Origin: Bryobacteraceae bacterium CoA2 C42
GTDB taxonomy: Bacteria; Acidobacteriota; Terriglobia; Bryobacterales; Bryobacteraceae
Assembly (NCBI GenBank): GCA_019931245.1
Contig: JAINDL010000022.1
Coordinates: forward strand, 1-63,811
Direction of reading: 5' to 3'
DNA: 63,811 bases
Of this stretch, positions 37,114 to 44,778 are shown piece by piece. Under the pieces are notes generated by a model. The model did not search any database. It was given only the letters and a program-made list of their open reading frames with translations, and was not told the DNA's origin. The position numbers and the translations under genes are program-made. Numbering within the stretch: the first letter of the stretch is position 1; each line of letters opens with the position of its first letter.

Positions 37114-37980
37114 CTAAGGCCGGGCCGAAAATCCATAGATCCGTGCCGCGTTGCCGCCGCGAATCTTCGCCTGCTCGGCGGCCGTGGCAAACGCCCAGTG
37201 CTCGGCGAACAGCGCCCGGCTCTTTGCGTACTCCGCCGCGTTCATGCCCAATCCGCCCCAGAGAATCCGCTCCGGCCCGAACGCCTCGTAGGCCCGCTTG
37301 ACCACCGGCGCCACCGGCGTCTCAAAGTAGCTCCATCCCGAATACTTGAAGATCGTCCGCGGGTGCCGGGCCAGCGCCATGACGGCCTCCATGCCGCCCC
37401 GCTTCGTACCGCAGCGGCCCATGTGGTCCAGCACCACCGTCAAGCCCGGAAACTTCGCGCACAACGCGCCGATTTTCGCCGCCTGGTCCGGCACAAAGTG
37501 CATCTGGATGGCCAGGCCGAGGTCCGCCGCCGTCTTCCAGCAGGCCGCCACGCCCGGGTCGGCCAGGTCGCGGTTCTTGATCGGCCCGCTCCGCGCCGGC
37601 GGCTCGGCCGCACTGTTCATGGCGTGAATCCGCAGCGCCACCAGCCGCTGGGGATGCGCCTTGACGAGCTCCCGCATCTTGCCGGGGGTCGCCGGATCGA
37701 TCGGGTCGAGCAGCAGCGTCCCTTTGAAGCGTGGCTCCCGCAGGCAGTGCCACAGATACGAGTGGTCGTCCTGGTAGGGCTCCGGATGCACGATCACCGT
37801 GTGGGCAATCCCGGCCTTCTTCACGAAGGCGACGTAGGGCTCAAGCGGTTCGGCCGGCGGCGCGTAAGTCCCCTTCGGATGATAGGGGAACTTGGCGGGC
37901 TCCCACAGGTGTACGTGCGTATCGATTACGGGCGCTCCGGCGGTAGCCGCCGCCAACGCCAGCAGTTCTCGGCGAGTCAT
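37114..37980 (-). CDS. Amidohydrolase 2-like metal-dependent hydrolase
   Basis: The 288-residue exported protein has an N-terminal MTRRELLALAAATAGAP signal followed by VIDTHVHLWEP, the amidohydrolase-2 metal motif, then HTVIVHPEPYQDDHSYL, VALRIHAMN, VVLDHMGRCG and SYFETPVAPVVKRAYEAFGPERILWGGLGMNA. These are motifs of TIM-barrel lactone/amide hydrolases (2-pyrone-4,6-dicarboxylate hydrolase-like). It ends 55 bp upstream of the EF-hand gene on the same strand, and starts 7 bp after the creatininase-family gene. The substrate is unknown; a cyclic amide or lactone is plausible from the neighbours. Confidence 0.87.
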   Translation of the reverse strand: MTRRELLALAAATAGAPVIDTHVHLWEPAKFPYHPKGTYAPPAEPLEPYVAFVKKAGIAHTVIVHPEPYQDDHSYLWHCLREPRFKGTLLLDPIDPATPGKMRELVKAHPQRLVALRIHAMNSAAEPPARSGPIKNRDLADPGVAACWKTAADLGLAIQMHFVPDQAAKIGALCAKFPGLTVVLDHMGRCGTKRGGMEAVMALARHPRTIFKYSGWSYFETPVAPVVKRAYEAFGPERILWGGLGMNAAEYAKSRALFAEHWAFATAAEQAKIRGGNAARIYGFSARP

Positions 37981-37987
37981 AGGCCCC

Positions 37988-38668
37988 TTACTTCATCACG
38001 AAATCGCGGAAAATGCCAGCCAGTTCGGTGACAATCTCTTCGGTCAACGCCTCGCCCCGCTCGACGGTCGCCGCCCGCGGGTCGTCCGTATAGCCGTCAA
38101 TCGCCTTCCAGAAGTCCGGACGCTCCTGCCGGCAGTCCGGCTCCCGCGCCGGGTTCCAGAAATCGACGGTCAGGTCAATCAGCTCCGGCCGCGCCGCCAT
38201 CATCAGCGACGTCTCCCACTCGCCGGCGTGGCCCGGCCCCCGCACGCCCCAGTACGCCGCGCACCCGAGCAGCACGTTCCGCTCCCGCCGCACATCGCGC
38301 GCCGCCAGCCGCATCAGATCCTGATTGCCGCCGTGCCCGTTGACGACAAAAATCCGCTGGAACCCGTCGTCGACCAAACAGTTCAGCAGATCTTTCAAGA
38401 CGGCCAGATAGGTCTCGGTGCCCAGAGACAGCGTTGCGCCAAACACCAGATGGTGGTGCGAGGAGCCGAACGGCAGCGTCGGCGTCACAATCGCCGCCAC
38501 GCCGCTCCGCTCGGCCGCCGCGCGCGTAATCCGCTCGACGGTAAGAAAATCCATGCCCGTCGCCAGGTGGGGTCCGTGCTGTTCGGTGGCCCCGATCGGC
38601 AGAATCGCCAGGCTCTCCGGAGCGGCCGCGCGCAGCTGCTCCCGGTTCATTTCCGCAAAAAGTCGCAT
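37988..38668 (-). CDS. Creatininase family protein
   Basis: I choose the ATG at 38668 (MRLFAEMNREQL); the frame is open to 38698. The roughly 226-residue protein shows creatininase-family metal ligands in LAILPIGATEQHGPHLATGMDF, VTPTLPFGSSHHHLVFGATLSLG, VVNGHGGNQDLM and AGEWETSLMMAARPELIDL. The family includes creatinine amidohydrolase and mycofactocin MftE. A peptide-modification role is not supported because no SPASM or precursor gene is next to it. The gene diverges from the dimethylformamidase-like gene with only 28 bp between starts, so their promoters overlap. Confidence 0.9.
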   Translation of the reverse strand: MRLFAEMNREQLRAAAPESLAILPIGATEQHGPHLATGMDFLTVERITRAAAERSGVAAIVTPTLPFGSSHHHLVFGATLSLGTETYLAVLKDLLNCLVDDGFQRIFVVNGHGGNQDLMRLAARDVRRERNVLLGCAAYWGVRGPGHAGEWETSLMMAARPELIDLTVDFWNPAREPDCRQERPDFWKAIDGYTDDPRAATVERGEALTEEIVTELAGIFRDFVMK

Positions 38669-38696
38669 CAGGCCCATGCTATACAATTTGAGGAAC

Positions 38697-40283
38697 ATGC
38701 GTGTTCTAGCCTACGTCAGCGACGAGATGTACCTCGCCCTGCCCGGGGTCATCGCCGACTTTGCATCGGCCTCCGGCGAGATTACCGTTCTGCACTCCTC
38801 GGCCCGCGGCGCCTTCTACGGCGACCTGCCGCCCGGCACTTACACAGTTACTCTCGCCAAGGACGGCTACGGCGCCAAAACCGTCACGGTTGACCTTACC
38901 ACCCCGCCGCGGTTCCGCCTCCTCGCCGATGGTCTCCTTGGCTATATGTGGCCGAAGTGGGCCGTCGCCGGCGGGAAGAGCGAATACCGCGTCCATTCGA
39001 ACGAGCAGTATCAACTGACGCTCTGGCGCTACGGTCTCAAGAAAGAGTATGTCCGCATGGTCGGCTGGGTGGATGAACATGGCCCCCAGGCCAACCGCCA
39101 GATTCTGCCCGACGGCGACTTCACCCAGACCGGGGTCCACTGGAACAACGACGGCTACCCCTCGCCCCCCATCGTAGAAGCCCCCGAACGCTCCGGGCTC
39201 TACTACCTCTGGGCCCGCACCCCGTCGGGCCGCTCCTTCAGCTTCCCCTGGGTCGTGTCGCCCGCCAAGCCCACCGCGAAGATCGCCGTGCTGGCCGCCA
39301 CGAATAACTGGAACGCCTACAATAACTACGGCGGCCGGAGTAACTATGTCAATCCCACCGGCCTGCCGGCTACCCCGGTGGTCAACTCCCGCCAGGACCT
39401 GAGCCGTTACACCGATGGCCTCCCCTTCGGCAGTTGGCGCCCCGCCGATGAGGAGTATCTTCCGCTCGCCTTTGACCGTCCCGAGCCCAATAACCACTTA
39501 CTCATCGACGGCGAAATCACCGACCCGATTCCCGGCCGCGTCCAATGCGGCCAGGCCCCCGGCGAGTGGCGCCTGTACGGCTGGCTCGAACGCGAAGGCT
39601 TCGACTACGACCTCTACGCCGAGGCCCAACTCCACGACGGCACCCTCGACCTCGATGCTTATCAAATGCTGATCGTCGCCGTCCATCCCGAATACTGGAC
39701 GCGGGAGATGTATCTGCGCGTCAAAAGCTGGGTGTTTGAGCGGGGCGGCAAGTTCCTCTACCTCGCCGGCAACGGCCTGAATTGCGAGGTCACGCTGGCG
39801 GCCGACGGCACCATGCGCTGCCTGTCGCATCTGTACAGCGAGCACGGCGAGATGTGCGGCCGGTTTGAAAGCCGCATGGCCCGCACTTTGGAGTCGGAAG
39901 CCAACCTCCTCGGCGTGGTCTGCACCGAGACCGGTATCATGACCTCGGCGCCATACCGCGTCATCGACGCCGAGCACTGGATCTTCGCCGGCACGGGCCT
40001 TAAGAACGGCGACGAGTTCGGCCACAAGACGCTCCACGAACGCGTTCCCGGCGGCGCCTCCGGCCACGAGACGGACAAGCGCAGCGCGTCGTCGCCGCCC
40101 AACACCGTCCTTCTCGCCAAGGGCACGAACGTCGACGACGGCGGCGCCGAAATCGTTACCTTCGATACGCCCTCCGGCGGCGCCGTTTTCTCGGTCGGAT
40201 CGATCACCTGGGTCTCGGCGCTGTTTCCGGACGCCGATGTTTCCCGCATCACGGCCAACGTGATCCGCCGTTTTTTGCGTTGA
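38697..40283 (+). CDS. N,N-dimethylformamidase beta-subunit-like protein
   Basis: Starting at the ATG at 38697 (GAGGA ribosome binding site five bases upstream) the product is 528 residues. The stretch VLAATNNWNAYNNYGGRSNYVNPTGLPATPVVNSRQDLSRY is a hallmark of the dimethylformamidase large-subunit family, followed by EWRLYGWLEREGFDYDLYAEAQLHDG and WTREMYLRVKSWVFERGGKFLYLAGNGLNCEVTL. True DMFases cleave dimethylformamide with a small subunit, which is not present here, so the real substrate may be another amide. A small N-terminal segment with GDLPPGTYTVTLAKDGYG resembles a beta-sandwich. No signal peptide is evident. Confidence 0.85.
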   Translation: MRVLAYVSDEMYLALPGVIADFASASGEITVLHSSARGAFYGDLPPGTYTVTLAKDGYGAKTVTVDLTTPPRFRLLADGLLGYMWPKWAVAGGKSEYRVHSNEQYQLTLWRYGLKKEYVRMVGWVDEHGPQANRQILPDGDFTQTGVHWNNDGYPSPPIVEAPERSGLYYLWARTPSGRSFSFPWVVSPAKPTAKIAVLAATNNWNAYNNYGGRSNYVNPTGLPATPVVNSRQDLSRYTDGLPFGSWRPADEEYLPLAFDRPEPNNHLLIDGEITDPIPGRVQCGQAPGEWRLYGWLEREGFDYDLYAEAQLHDGTLDLDAYQMLIVAVHPEYWTREMYLRVKSWVFERGGKFLYLAGNGLNCEVTLAADGTMRCLSHLYSEHGEMCGRFESRMARTLESEANLLGVVCTETGIMTSAPYRVIDAEHWIFAGTGLKNGDEFGHKTLHERVPGGASGHETDKRSASSPPNTVLLAKGTNVDDGGAEIVTFDTPSGGAVFSVGSITWVSALFPDADVSRITANVIRRFLR

Positions 40284-40488
40284 ATTTGTCGGCCCGGGGT
40301 CGATGCCTTGCAATCCCGGTGAGGCCCCGGTCGCGACGCCGCCGCGCGGCGACTCCCAGCACGGCCAACGTCACCCGCCGCCTTCGCACGCTTGGCCGGA
40401 TGCCGACTCCGGCCGTCAGGGCCATCCGGTGCTCCCCAGTACGAACAACCTCATCCGTCGCTTTTTACGTTGAGTTCGTAGGCCCGCC
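40252..40488. repeat. Degenerate triplicated gene 3' end
   Basis: The 3' end of the DMFase-like gene (40252-40299, including the stop) is similar to 40441-40488; a shorter related stretch begins at 40361. The copies decode as TANVIRRFLR-stop, TNNLIRRFLR-stop and TANVTRR. The last copy overlaps the C-terminal codons of the minus-strand DUF5655 gene. Between 40300 and 40440 I see no other feature. Confidence 0.75.
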
Positions 40489-41008
40489 GCAGCCACTCCC
40501 GCACGGCCGGCGTGATGCCGGCCGCATCGGCAATGGGGATCCGGTGCGTAATCGCCTCTCCGCCGCCCAGGTTGCGGGCCGGCGCGAGGTCGCAGTCGAT
40601 GCCCCGTAAGCTCAGGCCCAGATCGAGGCGCGTCCGCGTGGTGGCCTGGATCACCGCAAACTGGCTCCGCCGCGCGATCGTCACGTAGGTCCGGCACGGC
40701 TTCAGCGTCACGTCCGCCCCCAGGTCCCGCGCCAGGGCGGCCAACGTCTCATAGAGCGACCGCAGCCCTGCCTTGGGCCCGGCGTACTGCGCCTCCACCA
40801 GCCCCGCGGCGTCTGCGTACGCCGCCGCCGACCCGTCCAGGCTGCTCAGAATCGCCATCGCCGTATTCTGGCCGAGGCCGTAGGTCTGCTTCAGCCACTG
40901 CTTCCGCGCCGCGGGCGTCGCTGGCCCCTTCGCGGCGACAATCGCCATCCACTCCGCCAGCGGCTTGCCGGTTCTCGCCTCGAGGTTGGCGATGACGGCC
41001 GCCATCAT
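40451..41008 (-). CDS. DUF4287/DUF5655 domain protein
   Basis: The 185-residue protein has an N-terminal DUF4287 (MMAAVIANLEARTGKPLAEWMAIV...ARKQWLKQTYGLGQNTAMAILSSLDG) and a C-terminal DUF5655 (LETLAALARDLGADVTLKPCRTYVTIARRSQFAVIQATTRTRLDLGLSLRG ... AVREWLRRAYELN). Family members normally have about eight more residues at the N-terminus (TGKSP-like). The in-frame sequence upstream of this ATG does encode VTGKSPGE but has no standard start codon, so a non-ATG start is possible. Its function is unknown. The start lies 20 bp after the TPR gene stop on the same strand. Confidence 0.87.
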   Translation of the reverse strand: MMAAVIANLEARTGKPLAEWMAIVAAKGPATPAARKQWLKQTYGLGQNTAMAILSSLDGSAAAYADAAGLVEAQYAGPKAGLRSLYETLAALARDLGADVTLKPCRTYVTIARRSQFAVIQATTRTRLDLGLSLRGIDCDLAPARNLGGGEAITHRIPIADAAGITPAVREWLRRAYELNVKSDG

Positions 41009-41028
41009 CTCGCCGGGACTCTTGCCCG

Positions 41029-41631
41029 TTACGGCAGTTTTCCCTCCTGCAGCGCCTTCCAGTGCACCCGCGCCGTATCGCCCATGTAGTCCGCCCCGGC
41101 CAGCCGGTTGGCCTCGCGGAAGTACTGCTTCGATGCCTCGCGCCGCCCGGCCGTCTCCTCGTAGTAGCCCAGGTAGAGGAAGGCGTAGAACATCCCGGTC
41201 GATCCGCCGTTTTTGGCCGCGTTCATCACCTGCGTGGTCGTCCCGGTGCCCGCAAATAATGCGTGCACCTGCATCATGCCCGGCCGCGTGTCCGCCGTAA
41301 TCGGAATCAGATTCGCCCGCGCCTTGGCCAGCCCGTCAATGCGTGCCGCGCACAGCATGTGGAACACGGCGTTTTCCACGTCCTCCGGATTCACCGTCCG
41401 GTGCAGCGTAAACTGCTTCCGGCAGTCTTCAAACCGGCCCGCGTAGTAGAGCGAAATGCCCCGCTGCCAGTGCTGCGGCGCGTAGCCCGGCACCAGCTTC
41501 AGCACCTCATCGAAAGCCGCCACGCTCTCGGCGAACTTGCCGGCGCGGAACGCGTCTTCCCCCTTCTTCTGCCAGGCGTCCGGGGTCTGGGCCGCCATGG
41601 CGGCCGCCAATAGAAAAACAAACCAGCGCAT
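41029..41631 (-). CDS. Exported tetratricopeptide-repeat protein
   Basis: Starting at the ATG at 41631 gives a signal peptide (MRWFVFLLAAAMAAQ) and a 200-residue protein with at least two clear TPR units (AWQKKGEDAFRAGKFAESVAAFDEVLKLVPGYAPQHWQRGISLYYAGRFEDCRKQFTL) and a last helical pair (FYAFLYLGYYEETAGRREASKQYFREANRL). It probably acts as a periplasmic scaffold. The open frame extends to 41658 but the shorter start fits the signal sequence. It diverges from ybaK. Confidence 0.82.
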   Translation of the reverse strand: MRWFVFLLAAAMAAQTPDAWQKKGEDAFRAGKFAESVAAFDEVLKLVPGYAPQHWQRGISLYYAGRFEDCRKQFTLHRTVNPEDVENAVFHMLCAARIDGLAKARANLIPITADTRPGMMQVHALFAGTGTTTQVMNAAKNGGSTGMFYAFLYLGYYEETAGRREASKQYFREANRLAGADYMGDTARVHWKALQEGKLP

Positions 41632-41656
41632 GGCCTTTAGAATAAGGCATAGCGAC

Positions 41657-42133
41657 ATGAAAACGAACGCCGTCCGCCTGCTTGAGGCCCAGGGAATCGT
41701 CCACGAGGTGCGTACCTATGAGGTTGACGAGGATCATCTCGACGCCATCACCGTCGCGGCTAAGGTTGGTTTGCCGCCCGAGCAGGTTTTCAAGACGCTT
41801 CTCGTTCGCGGCGACCGGGAAGGCCTCTGTTTCGCCGTCATCCCTGGTAACACGGAGCTCGATCTGAAGGCGCTCGCCAAGTTGAGCGGCGACCGCAAGG
41901 TGGAACTCGTCCCCCTCAAAGAGGTGCAGCCGCTCACCGGCTACATCCGCGGCGGTGTCACGGCTCTTGGTCCGAAAAAGGACTTTCCGGTGTTTCTCGA
42001 CGAGACCGCCCAGCTTTGGGACGTCATCTCTATTTCGGCCGGGGTCCGCGGCGCGCAGATCCTGCTCTCGCCGCAGGACTATGCGCAGGCCACCGCCGCA
42101 ACGTGGGGCGAAATCGCCCGTTTTGGCGCTTAG
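41657..42133 (+). CDS. ybaK: Cys-tRNA(Pro)/Cys-tRNA deacylase YbaK-like
   Basis: The 158-residue protein starting at the ATG at 41657 (MKTNAVRLLEAQGI) is a complete YbaK/EbsC-type trans-editing enzyme, which removes wrongly attached Cys from tRNA(Pro). Motifs are YEVDEDHLDAITVAAKVGLPPEQVFKTLLVRGD, VIPGNTELDLKALAKLSGDRKVELVPLKEVQPLTGYIRGGVTALGPKK and GVRGAQILLSPQDY; the Lys in FKTL is the family's functional lysine. The 3' end overlaps the convergent imuB stop by 4 bp. Confidence 0.93.
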   Translation: MKTNAVRLLEAQGIVHEVRTYEVDEDHLDAITVAAKVGLPPEQVFKTLLVRGDREGLCFAVIPGNTELDLKALAKLSGDRKVELVPLKEVQPLTGYIRGGVTALGPKKDFPVFLDETAQLWDVISISAGVRGAQILLSPQDYAQATAATWGEIARFGA

Positions 42134-43398
42134 TCATAGACCCCGTCGACAAACCAGACCTCGCCCGGATGCTGCCGGTAGATCCGGTACAGCCCCGCCC
42201 CGGTCACGGCCACATCCCACTCATCCCGCGCCCACGCCGTCTCGGCCCACCACTCGCCGGTTGTCCGCCACGGCCCCGCCGCTGCCGCCACCGCCCCTTC
42301 CACCCCCGTTGCCCGCAACGCGGCCGGCCGTCCCTCCACCAGGCGCACCCGCGCCGGCAGCGCCGGCCGGAACAGGCGCACCGCCAAATGCAGCGCCGGC
42401 GCCGGGGCGGCGGCCGTCCCCGTCCCTGCCGCAAACAGATTCCGCTGCCGCAGCCGCCAGGCATCCGGCCGGTAGGTGTTCAGCAGCTCCGGCGAACCCA
42501 CCGTGCCTTGCCCGGTTAACGCCGCCAGCCGCCCCAGCAGCGTCTGCAGCCGCTCCGGCTCCGGCGCGTTCGGGCTGAACATCGCCCGTTGCACCACGCG
42601 CGGTGGGGTAGGCCGCAGCTCCAGCCGCACCCCCACCACCGGCCCCGCCGGCCGGTCCGCTTCGAGCGCCAACTGCACCTGCTTGAGCAGAACGCGCGGG
42701 TCCTGCACCGGGGTAGGGAAGCCGATGGTCCGCTCACTCACCTCCCACCGCTCCATCTCCAGCTGCAGGCTCAACTCCATGACGGCATTTCCGGTCGACG
42801 TCACCTCCCGGACCAGATCGTGCAGCAAACCGGAGAGCACAAACAGCAGCGGCTCCAGATTGCTTACCGGCGACTCCAACTCCTGCACCGCGAGAAACTC
42901 TCTGGCCGCCCGCGTCAACTGCAGCACGCGCTCGCCCCGGCCTTCGGCCAGCGCCTGTAGCCGTCCACCCTCCTCTCCCAGCCGCTCCAATACCCCCAGC
43001 GGCGGCAGCGCCAGAAAGTCGGCGATCGTTTTGACGCCCCACCGCGCCAGCGTATCCAGAATGGCCGGACTCGCCGGCAGCACCTCCACCGGCAGCGGAC
43101 CCAGCGTCTCGCCCTCCCGCCCCGGCTCGAGAACCGTCACCCCCGCGCAGTGCCGGGCCGCCAGCGCCGCGGTATCCGGGTGCCGCGCCAGGGCGATGTT
43201 GCCCGCCACGCCCAACGTCTCGCCCTGCCGCGCGATCTCGGCCGCCAACTGCGGCGCCGGGCCGAACAGCCGTCCCAGCCCGGCTACGGAGAACACAATC
43301 GTGTCTTCGTCCAGTGCTTCATGGCCGTTGGTGAACTGCGCGGCCAATACCGGCAAATGCTCCGCCGGGCCGCGCCGGCGATGGATACAGACAAACAT
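42130..43398 (-). CDS. imuB: ImuB-like Y-family polymerase homologue
   Basis: The 422-residue protein has the ImuB-type start MFVCIHRRRGPAEHLPVLAAQF and DTIVFSVAGLGRLFGPAPQLAAEIARQ, then helix-hairpin-helix region (DTLARWGVKTIADFLALPPLGVLERLGEEGGRLQALAEG), then the little-finger region. The acidic triad of active Y-family polymerases is not visible, consistent with ImuB serving as a scaffold and clamp-binding hub for the DnaE2 translesion polymerase. It starts 3 bp after the imuA stop. No dnaE2 is in the window. Confidence 0.9.
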   Translation of the reverse strand: MFVCIHRRRGPAEHLPVLAAQFTNGHEALDEDTIVFSVAGLGRLFGPAPQLAAEIARQGETLGVAGNIALARHPDTAALAARHCAGVTVLEPGREGETLGPLPVEVLPASPAILDTLARWGVKTIADFLALPPLGVLERLGEEGGRLQALAEGRGERVLQLTRAAREFLAVQELESPVSNLEPLLFVLSGLLHDLVREVTSTGNAVMELSLQLEMERWEVSERTIGFPTPVQDPRVLLKQVQLALEADRPAGPVVGVRLELRPTPPRVVQRAMFSPNAPEPERLQTLLGRLAALTGQGTVGSPELLNTYRPDAWRLRQRNLFAAGTGTAAAPAPALHLAVRLFRPALPARVRLVEGRPAALRATGVEGAVAAAAGPWRTTGEWWAETAWARDEWDVAVTGAGLYRIYRQHPGEVWFVDGVYD

Positions 43399-43401
43399 CG
43401 C

Positions 43402-44040
43402 TCATCCCGCCAGTACCCGCAGCCGCGCCGTCTCCGCCCGGACCGGCTTGCGTAGGCTGGCTTCCAAATCCAATCCCCGCAGCAGATTCCCGCTCCAGTG
43501 CGCCGTCCGCGGCGCCAGTTGAATCTGCGTCGTCGCCGACTGCCGCGCCACCGGCTGCCCGGCGGTAATCAGCAGCATGCCCGGCGTCTGCTCCACCGCC
43601 AGCCGGAAGCGGTGCCACCGGGAGTGGGGAATCCGCTGCAACTCCTCGGCGCGGAACTCGCACAGGTCGAGCACCATCACCCGGAACCCGCCCCCGCTCA
43701 GAATCAGATCCGCCGCCTGCAGGCTGTGCTGCAGATGCCGCCCGCACTGCACCCACAGCAGCCGGTCGAGCACTATCCCCGCCGCCTGCGCCGAAGCCGG
43801 GCAGAAGGTGCTGCCCCCGTCCACTAAGGCGCACAGCTCGCCTTCCTGGGTCGCCGCCGCCAGGGCCGCCTGCACCAGAGCGGTGCGCCCCGACGACCGG
43901 GCCCCGGTAATCTCGGTAATGGTGCCCGGCGCCAGGCCCGGCACCAGTGCCGCCAGGCTGGCGGGCGTATAGGCGCACAGCTCCACGGCCGGAGGTTTGC
44001 GCCGGGTGAGTTCGGCCAGGGACAGAATAGGGAGGGCCAT
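43402..44040 (-). CDS. imuA: ImuA-like RecA-fold SOS mutagenesis protein
   Basis: This 212-residue protein is a shortened RecA relative that partners ImuB in SOS translesion synthesis. The Walker A-like loop is GARSSGRTALVQAAL, and the core strands are ELCALVDGGSTFCPASAQAAGIVLDRLLWVQCG and VMVLDLCEF. It immediately precedes imuB. A direct repeat resembling a LexA box of the alphaproteobacterial type lies just upstream of its ATG. Confidence 0.88.
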   Translation of the reverse strand: MALPILSLAELTRRKPPAVELCAYTPASLAALVPGLAPGTITEITGARSSGRTALVQAALAAATQEGELCALVDGGSTFCPASAQAAGIVLDRLLWVQCGRHLQHSLQAADLILSGGGFRVMVLDLCEFRAEELQRIPHSRWHRFRLAVEQTPGMLLITAGQPVARQSATTQIQLAPRTAHWSGNLLRGLDLEASLRKPVRAETARLRVLAG

Positions 44041-44042
44041 GT

Positions 44043-44057
44043 TTTCGCCTTTTGTTC
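44043..44057 (-). promoter_or_regulatory. Possible SOS box upstream of imuA
   Basis: On the minus strand the sequence reads GAAC-N7-GAAA, one base off the GAAC-N7-GAAC direct repeat used by alphaproteobacterial LexA. It lies 2-17 bases before the imuA start, where a repressor would block translation and transcription. The LexA site of this phylum is not known to me, so this is a weak lead. Confidence 0.3.
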
Positions 44058-44108
44058 GCTATAAAGGCTATTGTCCGCTTGGCCCTGCCCTGCCGTCAAG
44101 GGGCTTTT

Positions 44109-44774
44109 TTACTGGCCGCCCGTCTGCCGGAAGCTCTTGGGTTCGGGCGGCTTGTTGCCCAGTTTCCGCCGGCCCAACTCGCCGAAGCGGGCTTTGGCGC
44201 GCGATTTCAGCAGCCGGAACTGCGTTTCGGTCAGCCCCATTTCGGCGCAGATCTGCTCCTGGGTCTGTTCGTGCAGGTAGAACCGGGTCAGGATTTCCCG
44301 GTCGCGCCGGGAGATGGCGCGCAGGATCTGTTCCATGATGCGGAAGCGCTGTTTGCCCAGCACTTCGGCCTCCGGGTCGTGCCGGTCGTCCACCAGTTTG
44401 TAGCCGAGTTCGACGTCGCCCATATCGCGCCGGCTCTGCACGAGGCCGTCGATGTGCGTGGCGACCTGCCGTCGCACAACGGTTCGTACGTAACCCATGA
44501 GCCGTTCCGGTTCCCGGAGGTCGCCCCGGCGGATGGCGTTGACGACAATCAGAAACGTGTCGTGAATCTTATCTTCGACGTCCTGATAGCCCAATTGGCG
44601 AATGAGCAGAAAGCGGATTCCGCGGGCGAAGACGGCATAGAGCCGCTCCATTCCCTCGTTGTCTCCCCGCTGTACGGCGGCGACGAGGTCGTTCCAGTTG
44701 ACGGCATCGTTCGGGGAAGAGGCTGTTTCCGAATTGTCTGGGATGTTAGGTGGATCACCCACGGCGAATATCAC
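44109..44774 (-). CDS. ECF-type RNA polymerase sigma factor
   Basis: The 221-residue protein has sigma region 2 (LVAAVQRGDNEGMERLYAVFARGIRFLLIRQLGYQDVEDKIHDTFLIVVNAIRRGDLREPERLMGYVRTVVRRQVATHI) and region 4 (RIMEQILRAISRRDREILTRFYLHEQTQEQICAEMGLTETQFRLLKSRAKARFGELG). Its start lies 4 bp after the CHAT gene stop, so they are one transcript. No anti-sigma factor gene is adjacent. The pairing suggests that the CHAT protease is part of the signal path that frees or uses this sigma factor. The C-terminal tail is short and Pro/Arg-rich. Confidence 0.92.
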   Translation of the reverse strand: MIFAVGDPPNIPDNSETASSPNDAVNWNDLVAAVQRGDNEGMERLYAVFARGIRFLLIRQLGYQDVEDKIHDTFLIVVNAIRRGDLREPERLMGYVRTVVRRQVATHIDGLVQSRRDMGDVELGYKLVDDRHDPEAEVLGKQRFRIMEQILRAISRRDREILTRFYLHEQTQEQICAEMGLTETQFRLLKSRAKARFGELGRRKLGNKPPEPKSFRQTGGQ

Positions 44775-44778
44775 AAGC

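Noticed and set aside
37988-38668. Mycofactocin MftE (creatininase family)
   Set aside because: No precursor peptide, radical SAM MftC or other mft genes are nearby.
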